From: DATHXC01 sp035459965
GTDB taxonomy: Bacteria > Pseudomonadota > Gammaproteobacteria > Burkholderiales > Methylophilaceae
Length of the DNA: 64,000 bases
Reading direction: 5' to 3'
Assembly (NCBI GenBank): GCA_035459965.1
Contig: DATHXC010000009.1
Coordinates: 137,709 to 201,708, forward strand
Both the position numbers and the translations under genes were made by a program. Below, in pieces: positions 43,459 to 53,281 of the stretch. The first letter of the stretch is position 1. Each line of letters opens with the position of its first letter. The notes beneath the pieces are model-generated. The model did no database searches and was not told the origin of the DNA. It saw only the letters and a list, made by a program, of their open reading frames with translations.

Positions 43459-44205
43459 TTAGATACCTAAAGCGATTTTCTGCATCTGTATTAACTCCGC
43501 GATACCAGCTTGTGCCAGGTCGAGGATTTCATTCATCTCTTCACGCGTAAACGGTTCGCCCTCTGCTGTACCCTGGATTTCAACAAAGCCGCCGCTACCG
43601 GTCATTACCACATTCATATCGGTATCGCAGTCTGAGTCCTCGATGTAATCCAGATCCAGTACTGGCGAGCCCTTGTAGATACCTACAGAGATGGCAGCTA
43701 CAGAATCTTTAAGGGGTGACTCCTTGATCAGGCCCTTTTTTAACAATAGGCTAATGGCATCGTGTAGCGCTACATAGGCGCCAGTGATGCTGGCAGTGCG
43801 GGTGCCGCCATCCGCCTGGATCACGTCGCAATCGATCTGGATGCTACGCTCGCCCAGTTTTCCCAGGTCGATAATGGCACGCAAGCTGCGGCCTATCAGG
43901 CGTTGAATCTCCTGGGTACGGCCAGATTGCTTGCCTTTGGAGGCTTCCCTGTCCATACGGCTACCAGTTGAGCGCGGCAGCATGCCGTATTCCGCAGTGA
44001 CCCAGCCCTGGTTTTTGCCACGCAGGAATCCCGGCACTTTTTCTTCCACGCTGGCAGTACAAAGCACATGCGTGTCGCCGAATTTGACCAGCACAGAGCC
44101 TTCCGCGTGCTTGGTGTAATTGCGGATAATTTCGACCGGGCGCAACTGGTTGGCGGTACGCTGGCTAGGGCGTGATTGACTGGCTTGGCTAATATTAGAT
44201 GACAT
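43459..44205 (-). CDS. rph: Ribonuclease PH
   Basis: A 248-residue phosphorolytic 3'-5' exoribonuclease that trims tRNA precursors. Signatures include GSVLVKFGDTHVLC, EYGMLPRSTGSR, QIDCDVIQADGGTRTASITG and DLDYIEDSDCDTDMN. The frame is open 13 codons upstream, but I chose ATG 44205 because AGGA precedes it and it gives the normal length. It is first of the rph-rdgB-hemW group. Confidence 0.97.
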   Translation of the reverse strand: MSSNISQASQSRPSQRTANQLRPVEIIRNYTKHAEGSVLVKFGDTHVLCTASVEEKVPGFLRGKNQGWVTAEYGMLPRSTGSRMDREASKGKQSGRTQEIQRLIGRSLRAIIDLGKLGERSIQIDCDVIQADGGTRTASITGAYVALHDAISLLLKKGLIKESPLKDSVAAISVGIYKGSPVLDLDYIEDSDCDTDMNVVMTGSGGFVEIQGTAEGEPFTREEMNEILDLAQAGIAELIQMQKIALGI

Positions 44206-44299
44206 GGGACATCCTGATAGGCATAAAGCCACATTATAAGCCAAGCTGGAAAGTGCAAGCCACGAAACTAAAAATTAGCAAAGCTAAACTGCCTGTGCC

Positions 44300-45235
44300 T
44301 TATTTGCCCTTGGTTTTATGTATTGCGGCCTGTATGCCTGCAATTGCACTCTCGATATCTTCATCGCTTAGATCGGACGCTGCTTCAGCAGCCTCGTCGT
44401 TGCGCACAGTAAGCTGGTAGGTGGTAAGCGGGTTGAGGATAGTAGTGGTAGCGCCGAGTGGCATGGTGCCGGTAGAAACTGCTGTTTTGCTATCCTGTTT
44501 TTCACCCCATTGCATGGCAATCAGGCTCATATTGTCGCCATCTTTTTTGCACAGCGTCTCGGCATTATCCAGTAGTTTGAGTGCGGCCAGATTGATTGCG
44601 CCCGCATGCAATGTGCGGCTGATATCAATATCGCTTACCGCCGTCCACAGACCATCGGTGCACAGCAATATCCTGTCTCCATCTTTCAGTTGGCGTTTCT
44701 GACTAATATGTACTTGTGGCGGGGTAGTGCCACCCAGGCAATTGTAGATTTTGTGCCGGTCGGGGTGGGTGCCGAGATCTTTTTTGGTAATCTGGCCCTT
44801 GCGCAACATCATCTGCACCACTGAATGGTCTTCGGTGCGATACAGCAATTCGCGGTTGCGGTAATGATAGAGTCTGGAATCACCCACATGGGCAATATGA
44901 ATAAAGTCACGTTGCACTATGGCTGCTGCAATGGTGGTACGTGGCGCTTCTGCCAGGCTATTGTTTTTGCGGATGTCGTCGATTGCCTCATGAATCTCCA
45001 GTATCTGCTCATTAAGGAATCGGCTAGGGCTGGATAATTCCGGCTTCGCTGTTTTTTGAAAGGCGTCGGTCAGCATCTTGACCGCGAGTTGCGCTGCTAC
45101 TTCACCATGGCGATGCCCACCCATGCCATCGGCAATCACCATCATTAGCGCATCCTTACTATAGGAGTAAGCCAGGCGGTCCTGATTATAAGGGCGTGGG
45201 CCTTGGCGGCTGCCTTGATAGATGGTGAATTTCAT
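44300..45235 (-). CDS. PP2C-type protein phosphatase
   Basis: A 311-residue serine/threonine phosphatase of the PP2C (PPM) family. The metal-binding motifs are YNQDR (D19), ADGMGGH (D36), HVGDSRLY, CTDGLW and DNMSLIAM. No membrane helix is present. It is encoded directly after a Ser/Thr kinase with a four-base overlap, so the two very likely act on each other or on the same targets. The last 60 residues are an extra acidic and threonine-rich tail. Confidence 0.94.
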   Translation of the reverse strand: MKFTIYQGSRQGPRPYNQDRLAYSYSKDALMMVIADGMGGHRHGEVAAQLAVKMLTDAFQKTAKPELSSPSRFLNEQILEIHEAIDDIRKNNSLAEAPRTTIAAAIVQRDFIHIAHVGDSRLYHYRNRELLYRTEDHSVVQMMLRKGQITKKDLGTHPDRHKIYNCLGGTTPPQVHISQKRQLKDGDRILLCTDGLWTAVSDIDISRTLHAGAINLAALKLLDNAETLCKKDGDNMSLIAMQWGEKQDSKTAVSTGTMPLGATTTILNPLTTYQLTVRNDEAAEAASDLSDEDIESAIAGIQAAIHKTKGK

Positions 45236-46170
45236 AACGGTGTATTGAGGTAGTGCTTAATCTTTTTTATCAGGCTATGTTGCACCGGTTTTGGCGGCAG
45301 ATTTTCAATCAGTGCTTTCTGCAGCGAAAACACGCTTTGCGGGCGCTCCATGTGATCCAGCTTAAGGCAGCTATCAATGATTTTAAGCAGGTCCTGCGAG
45401 TAATGCTCGCGGCCCAGCTTGGTGGCGGGCATCAATATATCTTTTTTCATGCGCTGGTCAGCCGCCATGGGCGCGGCGCGCGCAATACAGGAGTACATGC
45501 TGGCGCCAACACTGTAAATGTCGCTCCATGGACCCAGCAGTTTGCGGTCGTAATACTGCTCTGGCGAGGCAAAGCCTGGCGTATAGCTGGGCGGCAGCTT
45601 GGGCTGCACATCGGTCAGTGTCTGGCGGGCAGAGCCGAAATCCAGCAACACTGGTGAGCCATCCATACGGATATAGATGTTGGAAGGTTTGATATCGAGG
45701 TGCAGCAGTTTTTGCGTATGTACTTCACGCAGGCCGTTGAGCAGCTCGCTGAATACGCGGCGAACGAAATTTTCGCTGACCGGTTTATTCTGTTTAAGGA
45801 TGGATTCCTGCAATGATTTGCCACGCTCATACTGCATCACCATATACACTGTTTCGTTGGCGCGAAAAAAGTTGAGCACGCGCACGATATTGCGGTGATC
45901 GATATTGGCGAGCGTGCGGCCTTCTTCAAAAAAGCATTTAAGACCGTGGCGGAAACTGGAAGCGGATTCAGCAGAATTGATGGAGACATTGACCCCATCG
46001 CTACGCAAGGCAAGCTCGGTAGGCAGGTACTCTTTAATGGCTACCGTGTTTTTATCTTTATCGCGGGCGATGTAAACAAAACTGAAACCACCAGTATTCA
46101 GGACTTTGCGGATTTCATAGTCCTGTAAGCGATGGCCAACGGGCAGTGCCTGATTTTGAGTTTCTTGCAT
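45232..46170 (-). CDS. Eukaryotic-type Ser/Thr protein kinase
   Basis: A 312-residue soluble Hanks-type kinase. It has a glycine-rich loop (LNTGGFSFVY), lysine K46 (AIKEYLP), the catalytic loop HLDIKPSN (D159, K161, N164), DFG at 177-179 and the APE-like SPEQYY. The HLD catalytic loop lacks the arginine of RD kinases, so activation-loop phosphorylation may not be needed. It has no sensor domain or transmembrane helix. It pairs with the PP2C phosphatase and is divergent from yicC with a 104-base gap. Confidence 0.94.
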   Translation of the reverse strand: MQETQNQALPVGHRLQDYEIRKVLNTGGFSFVYIARDKDKNTVAIKEYLPTELALRSDGVNVSINSAESASSFRHGLKCFFEEGRTLANIDHRNIVRVLNFFRANETVYMVMQYERGKSLQESILKQNKPVSENFVRRVFSELLNGLREVHTQKLLHLDIKPSNIYIRMDGSPVLLDFGSARQTLTDVQPKLPPSYTPGFASPEQYYDRKLLGPWSDIYSVGASMYSCIARAAPMAADQRMKKDILMPATKLGREHYSQDLLKIIDSCLKLDHMERPQSVFSLQKALIENLPPKPVQHSLIKKIKHYLNTPL

Positions 46171-46274
46171 GCGCTTTTGGTTGTTTTATAGTCTTGTGAT
46201 TTGTGCGGCTATTTTGGCATGAAATCTATTGGATTTGGTACCATACATTAAATTTTTGAGAGAATACATTAAAC

Positions 46275-47141
46275 ATGATTTTTAGCATGACAGGTTTTGC
46301 CTCGCTGGAGCATGAAATAGCCAACGGGGTGCTGGTGGTAGAGCTGCGATCGGTCAACCATCGCTATCTTGAATTGCAGATGAAGCTGGATGACAACCTG
46401 CGCACGGTAGAACCCCTGGTGCGCGAGTTGATTACCGCCAAATTAGGGCGTGGCAAGGTGGAGTGCCGCATGAGCCTGATGCGCAAAGCGGGCGCTGTCA
46501 AAGCGGCAGAGCTGGATGACGCCATGTTGCAGCAGCTGTCACAATTGACCGCCAGCGTGCAGAAGCAGTTTCCGGACAGCCAGCCCTTGTCTGTGGCGGA
46601 CATATTGCGCTGGCCCGGCGTGCTGGCTAGCGATAACACAAGTAACGAAAGTCTGGCCGATGATGTGCGCGCTTGCCTGGATCAGGTATTGCAGGACATG
46701 TCGGACTCGCGGGCACGCGAAGGCGCCAAGATGAAAGCGCTGATACTGGAGCGCCTCACGGAGATGGAAGCGTTGGTGGCACAGGTGAAAACGCTCATGC
46801 CACTGCAGGTCAAAGCCTACCAGGACAGGCTGACTGCCAAGTTTCATGAAGTGATCAAGGGCGCAGACGAAGAGCGCGTGCGCCAGGAGCTGGTATTGTT
46901 TGCACAGCGTGTGGATGTAGATGAAGAGCTGACACGGTTGACTGCGCATATTTCAGAAGTGCGGCGCATACTGGATGCTAATGCGGCGGCGGGCAAGCGG
47001 CTGGATTTCCTGATGCAGGAGCTCAACCGCGAGGCCAATACGCTGGGCTCTAAATCAATATCGACAGAATCCTCGCAAGTATCGATGGGTTTGAAGATAC
47101 TGATTGAGCAGATGCGCGAACAGATACAGAATATAGAATAA
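46275..47141 (+). CDS. yicC: YicC family endoribonuclease
   Basis: A 288-residue YicC-family protein, starting MIFSMTGFASLEHE and ending in the conserved DFLMQELNREANTLGSKS block. The E. coli member has been reported as an RNase that targets a small RNA. It is followed by gmk, an order that is very common in Proteobacteria. Confidence 0.94.
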   Translation: MIFSMTGFASLEHEIANGVLVVELRSVNHRYLELQMKLDDNLRTVEPLVRELITAKLGRGKVECRMSLMRKAGAVKAAELDDAMLQQLSQLTASVQKQFPDSQPLSVADILRWPGVLASDNTSNESLADDVRACLDQVLQDMSDSRAREGAKMKALILERLTEMEALVAQVKTLMPLQVKAYQDRLTAKFHEVIKGADEERVRQELVLFAQRVDVDEELTRLTAHISEVRRILDANAAAGKRLDFLMQELNREANTLGSKSISTESSQVSMGLKILIEQMREQIQNIE

Positions 47142-47179
47142 AGTTATTTTACAGGCACGGATTAACACAGAGTTCAAAC

Positions 47180-47788
47180 ATGATAGGTAACCTTTTTATT
47201 ATCACCGCCGCCTCCGGCACCGGCAAAACCAGCCTGGTGCGCGCCTTGCTGGAAGCTGACCCGCAGGTCAAATTGTCGGTTTCATATACCACCCGCAAAC
47301 CCAGGCCGGGTGAGGTGGATGGCGTGGATTACCACTTTGTCGACGATGCAGAGTTTTTGCGCATGCTGGGTGAAGGCGATTTCCTGGAATCAGCCGAGGT
47401 ACATGGCGCCAGGTATGGCACCTCGCAGATTCGCGTGGATATTGGCTTGCAGGACAGCAATGACCTGATACTGGAAATAGATTGGCAGGGCGCTGAACAG
47501 GTACGCAGGCTTTACCAACAAGTCATCAGCATTTTTATCTTGCCGCCTGATGCGCAAGCGCTGGAACAGAGGCTGACCGGGCGTGGACAGGATAGCGCCG
47601 AAGTCATCGCACGGCGGCTTGCCGCGGCGCATGAGGAGATGAGCCACGTCGCTGAGTTTGACTATGTTATAATCAATGACAAATTCGAGATGGCGTTGCA
47701 AGACCTATGCGCCATTGTTCGTACCCAGCGCCTCAAATGCGACAAGCAGGTGAGGCAACACGAAGCATTACTGAAAACCTTATTTTAG
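47180..47788 (+). CDS. gmk: Guanylate kinase
   Basis: A 202-residue enzyme that phosphorylates GMP to GDP. The phosphate-binding loop is AASGTGKTSL (11-20). TTRKPRPGEVDGVDYHFV is the GMP-binding region. It feeds the GTP pool used for both RNA synthesis and (p)ppGpp; rpoZ and spoT follow it, as in E. coli. Confidence 0.98.
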   Translation: MIGNLFIITAASGTGKTSLVRALLEADPQVKLSVSYTTRKPRPGEVDGVDYHFVDDAEFLRMLGEGDFLESAEVHGARYGTSQIRVDIGLQDSNDLILEIDWQGAEQVRRLYQQVISIFILPPDAQALEQRLTGRGQDSAEVIARRLAAAHEEMSHVAEFDYVIINDKFEMALQDLCAIVRTQRLKCDKQVRQHEALLKTLF

Positions 47789-47855
47789 CGCTGTAAAACG
47801 CATGCTTTTATTGCATGACGTATAGCTAGAATGAGCTAACACGGAGATAAACCAG

Positions 47856-48068
47856 ATGGCACGTATTACTGTTGATGATTGTCTTGAAAAAATCCCTAAT
47901 CGTTTTCAACTCACGCTGGTAGCGGCTTACCGCTCACGTCAGCTGGCTAATGGCTCTGAGCCCTTGGTAAGCACACATGGTCAGAAAGACAAGCCTACCG
48001 TACTGGCATTGCGCGAAATCGCAGCCGGCAAAGTGGGTCTGGAAGTGTTGAACCGCGGTCACGCGTAA
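47856..48068 (+). CDS. rpoZ: RNA polymerase omega subunit
   Basis: A 70-residue omega subunit with the typical start MARITVDDCLEKIPNRF and central KPTVLALREIAAGK. It helps assemble RNA polymerase and forms part of a ppGpp-binding site in proteobacteria. CGGAG precedes the ATG. It lies between gmk and spoT. Confidence 0.98.
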   Translation: MARITVDDCLEKIPNRFQLTLVAAYRSRQLANGSEPLVSTHGQKDKPTVLALREIAAGKVGLEVLNRGHA

Positions 48069-48211
48069 AGCTCGCTGGCCTGCTCAAATTTAGGTGAAGC
48101 TTAAGTAAAAATCCTAGGTAAACATCGGGCCAGTGAACATCCAGCAGTTAAAGTTAGCCAACTGCAAAATTATTAGTCGCCACAATTGAAGGTAAGCCGA
48201 GATAAAGTGCT

Positions 48212-50443
48212 ATGCCAAGCAAAAACAGTCACGCTCCCAAGCGATCGGCAGAATTTGTAAAACCCGCCACACCCTCCTTGCTGCCTGCGGATAGCGAGGA
48301 TTCCCAGCTCACGCTACGTCTTAAAGAATACCTCAAGCCTGAAGATATCGCCCAAGTGTGGGCAGCCTATCGTTTCAGTGCTGCTGCGCATGAGGGCCAG
48401 CTGCGCAAGAGCGGCGAGCCTTACATTAGCCATCCAGTAGCTGTTGCGGGTGTACTGGCCTCATTGCACCTGGATATGCCCACCATCATTGCCGCTTTGT
48501 TGCATGACGTGGTGGAAGACACCGGCATCACCAAGCAGGATGTCAGCGACCAGTTTGGCAAGCAGGTCGCCGAGCTGGTAGATGGTCTGTCCAAGCTCGA
48601 TAAAATCGAATTCCAGAGCGCTACCCAGGCACAGGCGGAAAACTTCCGCAAGATGCTGCTGGCCATGTCGCAGGATGTGCGCGTGATACTGGTCAAGCTG
48701 GCCGACCGTTTGCACAATATGCAGACGCTGGATGTGATGAAGCCGGAAAAACAGCGCCGCATCGCGCGCGAAACCCTGGAAATTTATGCGCCGATCGCCA
48801 ACCGGCTTGGCCTGAATGCGATATTCCAGGAGCTGGAAGATTTAAGCTTCAAGTTTCTCTATCCCATGCGCTACCGGGTCATTTCCAAGGCGATTATGGC
48901 CGCGCGCGGTAACCGCAAGGAAGTCGTGGCCAAGATACTGGAAGCCATCAAGCTGCGTTTGCAGGAGATGAATATAGAGGCAGACGTCACTGGCCGCGAA
49001 AAGCATCTCTACAGCATCTACAAAAAAATGACAGGCAAAACCGTCACTTTTTCACAGATATACGATATTTACGGCTTTCGCGTCATCGTCAAGGACCTGT
49101 CGACCTGCTATTTAACGCTGGGCGCCTTGCATAGCCTGTATAAGCCGATTCCCGGCAAGTTCAAGGACTACATCGCGATTGCCAAAGCCAATGGCTACCA
49201 ATCCCTGCATACGACGCTATTCGGCCCTTTCGGCACGCCGATAGAGGTGCAGGTGCGTAGCCAGGAGATGCACAACATCGCCGATGCAGGCGTGGCTGCG
49301 CACTGGCTGTACAAGACCACCGATGCACACCTCACAGCCTTGCAGCAACAGACCCACCAATGGCTGCAACGCCTGCTCGATATCCAGTCGGAAAGCGCCG
49401 ATTCGCTGGAGTTTCTAGAGCACTTCAAGGTCGACCTGTTCCCGGATGAAGTCTATGTGTTCACCCCCAAGGGCAAGATACTGGCCTTGCCAAAAGGCGC
49501 TACTGCCGTGGATTTCGCCTATGCTGTGCATACCGACATTGGCAATCGTTGTGTCGCGGTCAAGATCAATCAGGAGCTGGCGCCATTACGTACCGAGCTG
49601 CACAACGGCGACCATGTAGAAATCATTACTGCCGCCCATGCCCACCCCAATCCAGCCTGGCTGAACTATGTGGTCTCGGGCAAGGCGCGTGCGCATATCC
49701 GCCATTTCCTCAAATCCATGCAATCAACCGAGTCTGCGCACTTGGGTGAACGCATGCTCAATAAGGCGCTGATTGCTTTGCACGCAGAACCTGCCTCCAT
49801 TGAGGATGCGCAATGGCAAAAACTGTTGCGCGACTACGGTGCCAAGAGCAAGCAGGAGATACTCACCGATATTGGCCTGGGTAAACGCTTGAATGTGATG
49901 GTTGCGCACCAGCTGCTGGCCATGGGAGAAGAACATGGTGAGCGCCACGCCAAGCATACCAATAAGCCACTAGGCACCATTACCATCCGTGGTTCCGAAG
50001 GCATGGCCGTGCAGTTTGCTCAATGTTGCAGGCCAATTCCGGGTGACCCCATTCTTGGCTTTATCAACAAAGATAAAGGCCTAGTGATTCATACCCATGA
50101 TTGTCTGGCGATCCGTAAATTCCGCGTCGACCCTGAAAAATGGCTGGATGTGGAATGGGATCCGGATGGCAAGCACCTGTTCAAGGTCAACCTGAAAATG
50201 GCTGCGGCCAACAAGCGCGGCATGCTGGCCAAAATTGCGGCAGGCATTGCTGAAGCCGGTTCCAATATTGATAACGTGAGCATGGAAGAATCGGATAACA
50301 GCGCCTATACCAATATCCATTTCACTGTCCAAGTGGAGAACAGAGTACATCTGGCCGAGTTAATGCGACGTCTGCGCAAAATACCTGATGTGGTCAGGAT
50401 CAACCGCGTCAAGGGTGTCAATATTGAGCAAAGAATTCAGTAA
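48212..50443 (+). CDS. spoT: Bifunctional (p)ppGpp synthetase/hydrolase SpoT
   Basis: A 743-residue RelA/SpoT homologue. The hydrolase HD domain is intact (H74, H98-D99, E102-D103 in LLHDVVEDTG). The synthetase domain has DIYGFRVIV and GYQSLHTT. The substrate-specificity loop reads KFKDYIA, of the basic RxKD type found in bifunctional enzymes, not the acidic type of RelA. TGS (EVYVFTPKGKILALPKGA), a zinc-finger-like region (CCRPIPGD) and a C-terminal ACT domain follow. It sets alarmone levels that would act on the rrn promoters at the end of this window. Confidence 0.97.
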   Translation: MPSKNSHAPKRSAEFVKPATPSLLPADSEDSQLTLRLKEYLKPEDIAQVWAAYRFSAAAHEGQLRKSGEPYISHPVAVAGVLASLHLDMPTIIAALLHDVVEDTGITKQDVSDQFGKQVAELVDGLSKLDKIEFQSATQAQAENFRKMLLAMSQDVRVILVKLADRLHNMQTLDVMKPEKQRRIARETLEIYAPIANRLGLNAIFQELEDLSFKFLYPMRYRVISKAIMAARGNRKEVVAKILEAIKLRLQEMNIEADVTGREKHLYSIYKKMTGKTVTFSQIYDIYGFRVIVKDLSTCYLTLGALHSLYKPIPGKFKDYIAIAKANGYQSLHTTLFGPFGTPIEVQVRSQEMHNIADAGVAAHWLYKTTDAHLTALQQQTHQWLQRLLDIQSESADSLEFLEHFKVDLFPDEVYVFTPKGKILALPKGATAVDFAYAVHTDIGNRCVAVKINQELAPLRTELHNGDHVEIITAAHAHPNPAWLNYVVSGKARAHIRHFLKSMQSTESAHLGERMLNKALIALHAEPASIEDAQWQKLLRDYGAKSKQEILTDIGLGKRLNVMVAHQLLAMGEEHGERHAKHTNKPLGTITIRGSEGMAVQFAQCCRPIPGDPILGFINKDKGLVIHTHDCLAIRKFRVDPEKWLDVEWDPDGKHLFKVNLKMAAANKRGMLAKIAAGIAEAGSNIDNVSMEESDNSAYTNIHFTVQVENRVHLAELMRRLRKIPDVVRINRVKGVNIEQRIQ

Positions 50444-50503
50444 CATTAAAAAGCTGGGCATAATAAAACTGAAAAACAGCCATATTTCAATGGAGGAGTA
50501 GTG

Positions 50504-51136
50504 ATGAGTGAGTATTTCCATGCGGGGCAAAGGCAGTTACAGGATGAGTTTGATACACGACGTCTAGCTGACCGATTGCAGGCTGGCATCATACAAGCCG
50601 TGATCACACCACCAGATGCTGAGTTCATTGAGGCACAGAACATGTTTTTTCTGGCGACTGTCGATGATAAAGGCCAGGCTAATTGCTCATACAAGGGCGG
50701 GGATAAGGGTTTGGTGAAAGTGGTGGATGAAACCACACTGGCATTCCCTATCTATGATGGAAATGGCATGTTCATGTCGGCAGGCAATGTGCTGGTGAAT
50801 GGCGAAGTTGGCCTGCTTTTTATCGATTTTGCGCGTCAGGCACGCGTGCGTGTCAATGGCATTGCCAGCATCACGCCGCAAGATCCGCTGCTCTCCAACT
50901 GGCCGGAAGCCAGATTGGTCGTGCGCGTAAAAGTGCGCGAAACCTTCCCGAATTGCCCGCGCTATATCCATAAAATGGACCTGGTGGAAACGTCGGGCTT
51001 CGTGCCCAAGGAACAGTGCGAAACTCCCGCTGCCCCATGGAAAAAGCTGGAGATTGTCGCCGATGTATTGCCTTCTTACGATGCCCATCTCGCCAGCAAT
51101 GAGCAGGACGTACTGGCTGCAATTAACCGCAATTAG
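50504..51136 (+). CDS. Pyridoxamine-phosphate-oxidase-fold flavoprotein
   Basis: A 210-residue protein with the split-barrel FMN-binding fold (FFLATVDDKGQANCSYKGGDKG; FIDFARQARVRVNG). It resembles the general pyridoxamine 5'-phosphate oxidase-like family rather than the true PdxH. The ATG at 50504 is preceded by GGAGG; an adjacent GTG at 50501 is less well spaced. The substrate is unknown. Confidence 0.85.
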   Translation: MSEYFHAGQRQLQDEFDTRRLADRLQAGIIQAVITPPDAEFIEAQNMFFLATVDDKGQANCSYKGGDKGLVKVVDETTLAFPIYDGNGMFMSAGNVLVNGEVGLLFIDFARQARVRVNGIASITPQDPLLSNWPEARLVVRVKVRETFPNCPRYIHKMDLVETSGFVPKEQCETPAAPWKKLEIVADVLPSYDAHLASNEQDVLAAINRN

Positions 51137-51206
51137 CCTTCGTAATTCATAGAATCAATCAATATTCGGCCTTCAGATTTCATGCGATACTTGCGGGCAT
51201 ATCTGC

Positions 51207-53261
51207 ATGAATAGTTCGCTTGATACCATCAAGGGCATCACCAAGCCGGTGCTGACTGGGCTGCAAAAGCTTGGTATTCGGACCGTGCAGGGCCTGCTGT
51301 TGCACTTGCCATTACGCTATGTCGATGAAACTCACATCACGCCGATACGCGAACTTCGAAATGGTCAACAAGTGCAGGTAGAAGGTGAGATCGTCCATGC
51401 CGAAGTTCTGTATAAACCTCGCAAAAGCCTGATCTGCCGCCTGCAGGATGACAGCGGCCAGCAGCTTACTTTACGCTTCCTGCACTTTTATCCCAGCCAG
51501 ATCGCTGCGCTTACCGTAGGTAAGCAGGTGAGGGCGCTAGGCGAAGTGCGTAACGGGTTTTTCGGTTACGAGATGGTGCATCCACAATGCAAGGCAGTGC
51601 GTGAATCTACACCTGTGCTCGAAAACCTGACGCCGGTTTATCCCACTACTGCAGGCATGTCACAGGCTTCGTTGCGTAAGTGGATAGGCTGGGCACTCAT
51701 TAACGGCGATCAATCCGAAACCTTGCCGGATTTTGTCTATGCGCCGCATCGCATGCCCAGCTTCGCCCACAGCCTGCGAGTGCTACATCATCCTGCTCCA
51801 GCAGCGAATATCCATGACCTTGCTGGCGATACCACCACGCATGCCACTATTGAGTGGCAGCGCCTGGCATTCGATGAACTGCTGGCACAGCAGCTATCCA
51901 TGCGTCGCCATTACGCACGCCGCCGCAGTCTTGGTGCGCCAGCACTCAAGCCTTCCAAAACCCTGATCAGCGCATTGCTGAAAAGCCTGCCTTTCCCGCT
52001 TACCCAGGCCCAGCAGCGCGTAGCGATGGAGATCAGTGGTGACCTGGCGCAAAAGCATCCCATGCAGCGCCTGCTGCAAGGCGATGTAGGCAGCGGCAAG
52101 ACCATCGTTGCCACCATGGCCGCGTTACAGGCTATCGAAAACGGCTGGCAGGCCGCCATCATGGCACCTACCGAGATACTGGCTGAGCAGCACTACAAGA
52201 AGATGCAAGGCTGGCTGGCCCCGTTGAATATTGAGGTCGCCTGGTTATCTGGCAGCCAGAACAAGAAAGACCGGGCTGCTTCGCTGGAAACCATCGCCAG
52301 CGGTGCAGCTAGACTGGTGGTGGGTACGCACGCACTGTTTCAGGATCAGGTGAGTTTCGCGCGACTAGGCCTAGCCATCGTCGACGAGCAGCATCGTTTC
52401 GGCGTGCAGCAGCGCCTGTCACTCAAGCAGAAGGGCATACAGCCCCACCAGCTCATGATGAGCGCTACGCCCATCCCACGTACTTTATCCATGAGCTATT
52501 ACGCCGACCTGGATGTCTCCGTCATTGACGAACTGCCGCCGGGACGTACGCCCATTGCCACCAAACTGGTTGCTGACACACGCCGTGATGAAGTGCTGAT
52601 GCGCGTACGTGAAGCCTGCGCGCTAGGCCAGCAGGCCTACTGGGTATGCCCCTTGATAGAAGAGTCTGAAACATTACAGCTCAAAACCGCGATGGAGACA
52701 TATGAATCCATGCAAGCTTCTTTTCCAGATTTACGCGTGGGGCTGGTGCATGGCCGCATGAAGTCGGCCGAAAAGCAGGCGGTGATGGCGAAGTTTAGCG
52801 CTAACGAAATCCAATTGCTGGTGGCTACCACTGTCATCGAAGTCGGTGTGGATGTCCCCAATGCCAGCCTGATGGTGATCGAGCACGCCGAACGCATGGG
52901 CCTGAGCCAGCTGCACCAGTTGCGCGGCCGCGTCGGGCGCGGTGCTGCGAAAAGCGCGTGTATATTGCTTTACCAGGGCCCGCTAGGTGAAATCGCCCGC
53001 GCCAGGCTCAAGATTATTTATGAATCCAGCGATGGTTTTGAAATCGCGCAGGCCGACCTGCATCTGCGCGGCCCCGGCGAATTCATGGGCGTGCGCCAGA
53101 GTGGCTTGCCCATGCTCAGAATTGCTGATCTGGAGCGTGATGAAAATTTACTGCAATCGGCGCAGGCCTGTGCGGACGTATTACTCAAAGAACACCCGCA
53201 AGCAGTTGAGCGACATCTGCAAAGATGGCTAAGCCAGGCTGAAGAGTTGGTCAAAGTTTAA
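51207..53261 (+). CDS. recG: ATP-dependent DNA helicase RecG
   Basis: A 684-residue helicase that remodels stalled replication forks and recombination junctions. It has an N-terminal wedge domain (OB fold, residues about 50-150), Walker A GDVGSGKT near 292, DEQH near 393, SATPIPRTL and a C-terminal QLRGRVGRG motif. Length is close to that of E. coli RecG. In E. coli it is also near spoT and gmk. Confidence 0.97.
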   Translation: MNSSLDTIKGITKPVLTGLQKLGIRTVQGLLLHLPLRYVDETHITPIRELRNGQQVQVEGEIVHAEVLYKPRKSLICRLQDDSGQQLTLRFLHFYPSQIAALTVGKQVRALGEVRNGFFGYEMVHPQCKAVRESTPVLENLTPVYPTTAGMSQASLRKWIGWALINGDQSETLPDFVYAPHRMPSFAHSLRVLHHPAPAANIHDLAGDTTTHATIEWQRLAFDELLAQQLSMRRHYARRRSLGAPALKPSKTLISALLKSLPFPLTQAQQRVAMEISGDLAQKHPMQRLLQGDVGSGKTIVATMAALQAIENGWQAAIMAPTEILAEQHYKKMQGWLAPLNIEVAWLSGSQNKKDRAASLETIASGAARLVVGTHALFQDQVSFARLGLAIVDEQHRFGVQQRLSLKQKGIQPHQLMMSATPIPRTLSMSYYADLDVSVIDELPPGRTPIATKLVADTRRDEVLMRVREACALGQQAYWVCPLIEESETLQLKTAMETYESMQASFPDLRVGLVHGRMKSAEKQAVMAKFSANEIQLLVATTVIEVGVDVPNASLMVIEHAERMGLSQLHQLRGRVGRGAAKSACILLYQGPLGEIARARLKIIYESSDGFEIAQADLHLRGPGEFMGVRQSGLPMLRIADLERDENLLQSAQACADVLLKEHPQAVERHLQRWLSQAEELVKV

Positions 53262-53281
53262 CGACCTGCGATAATCCGGCT

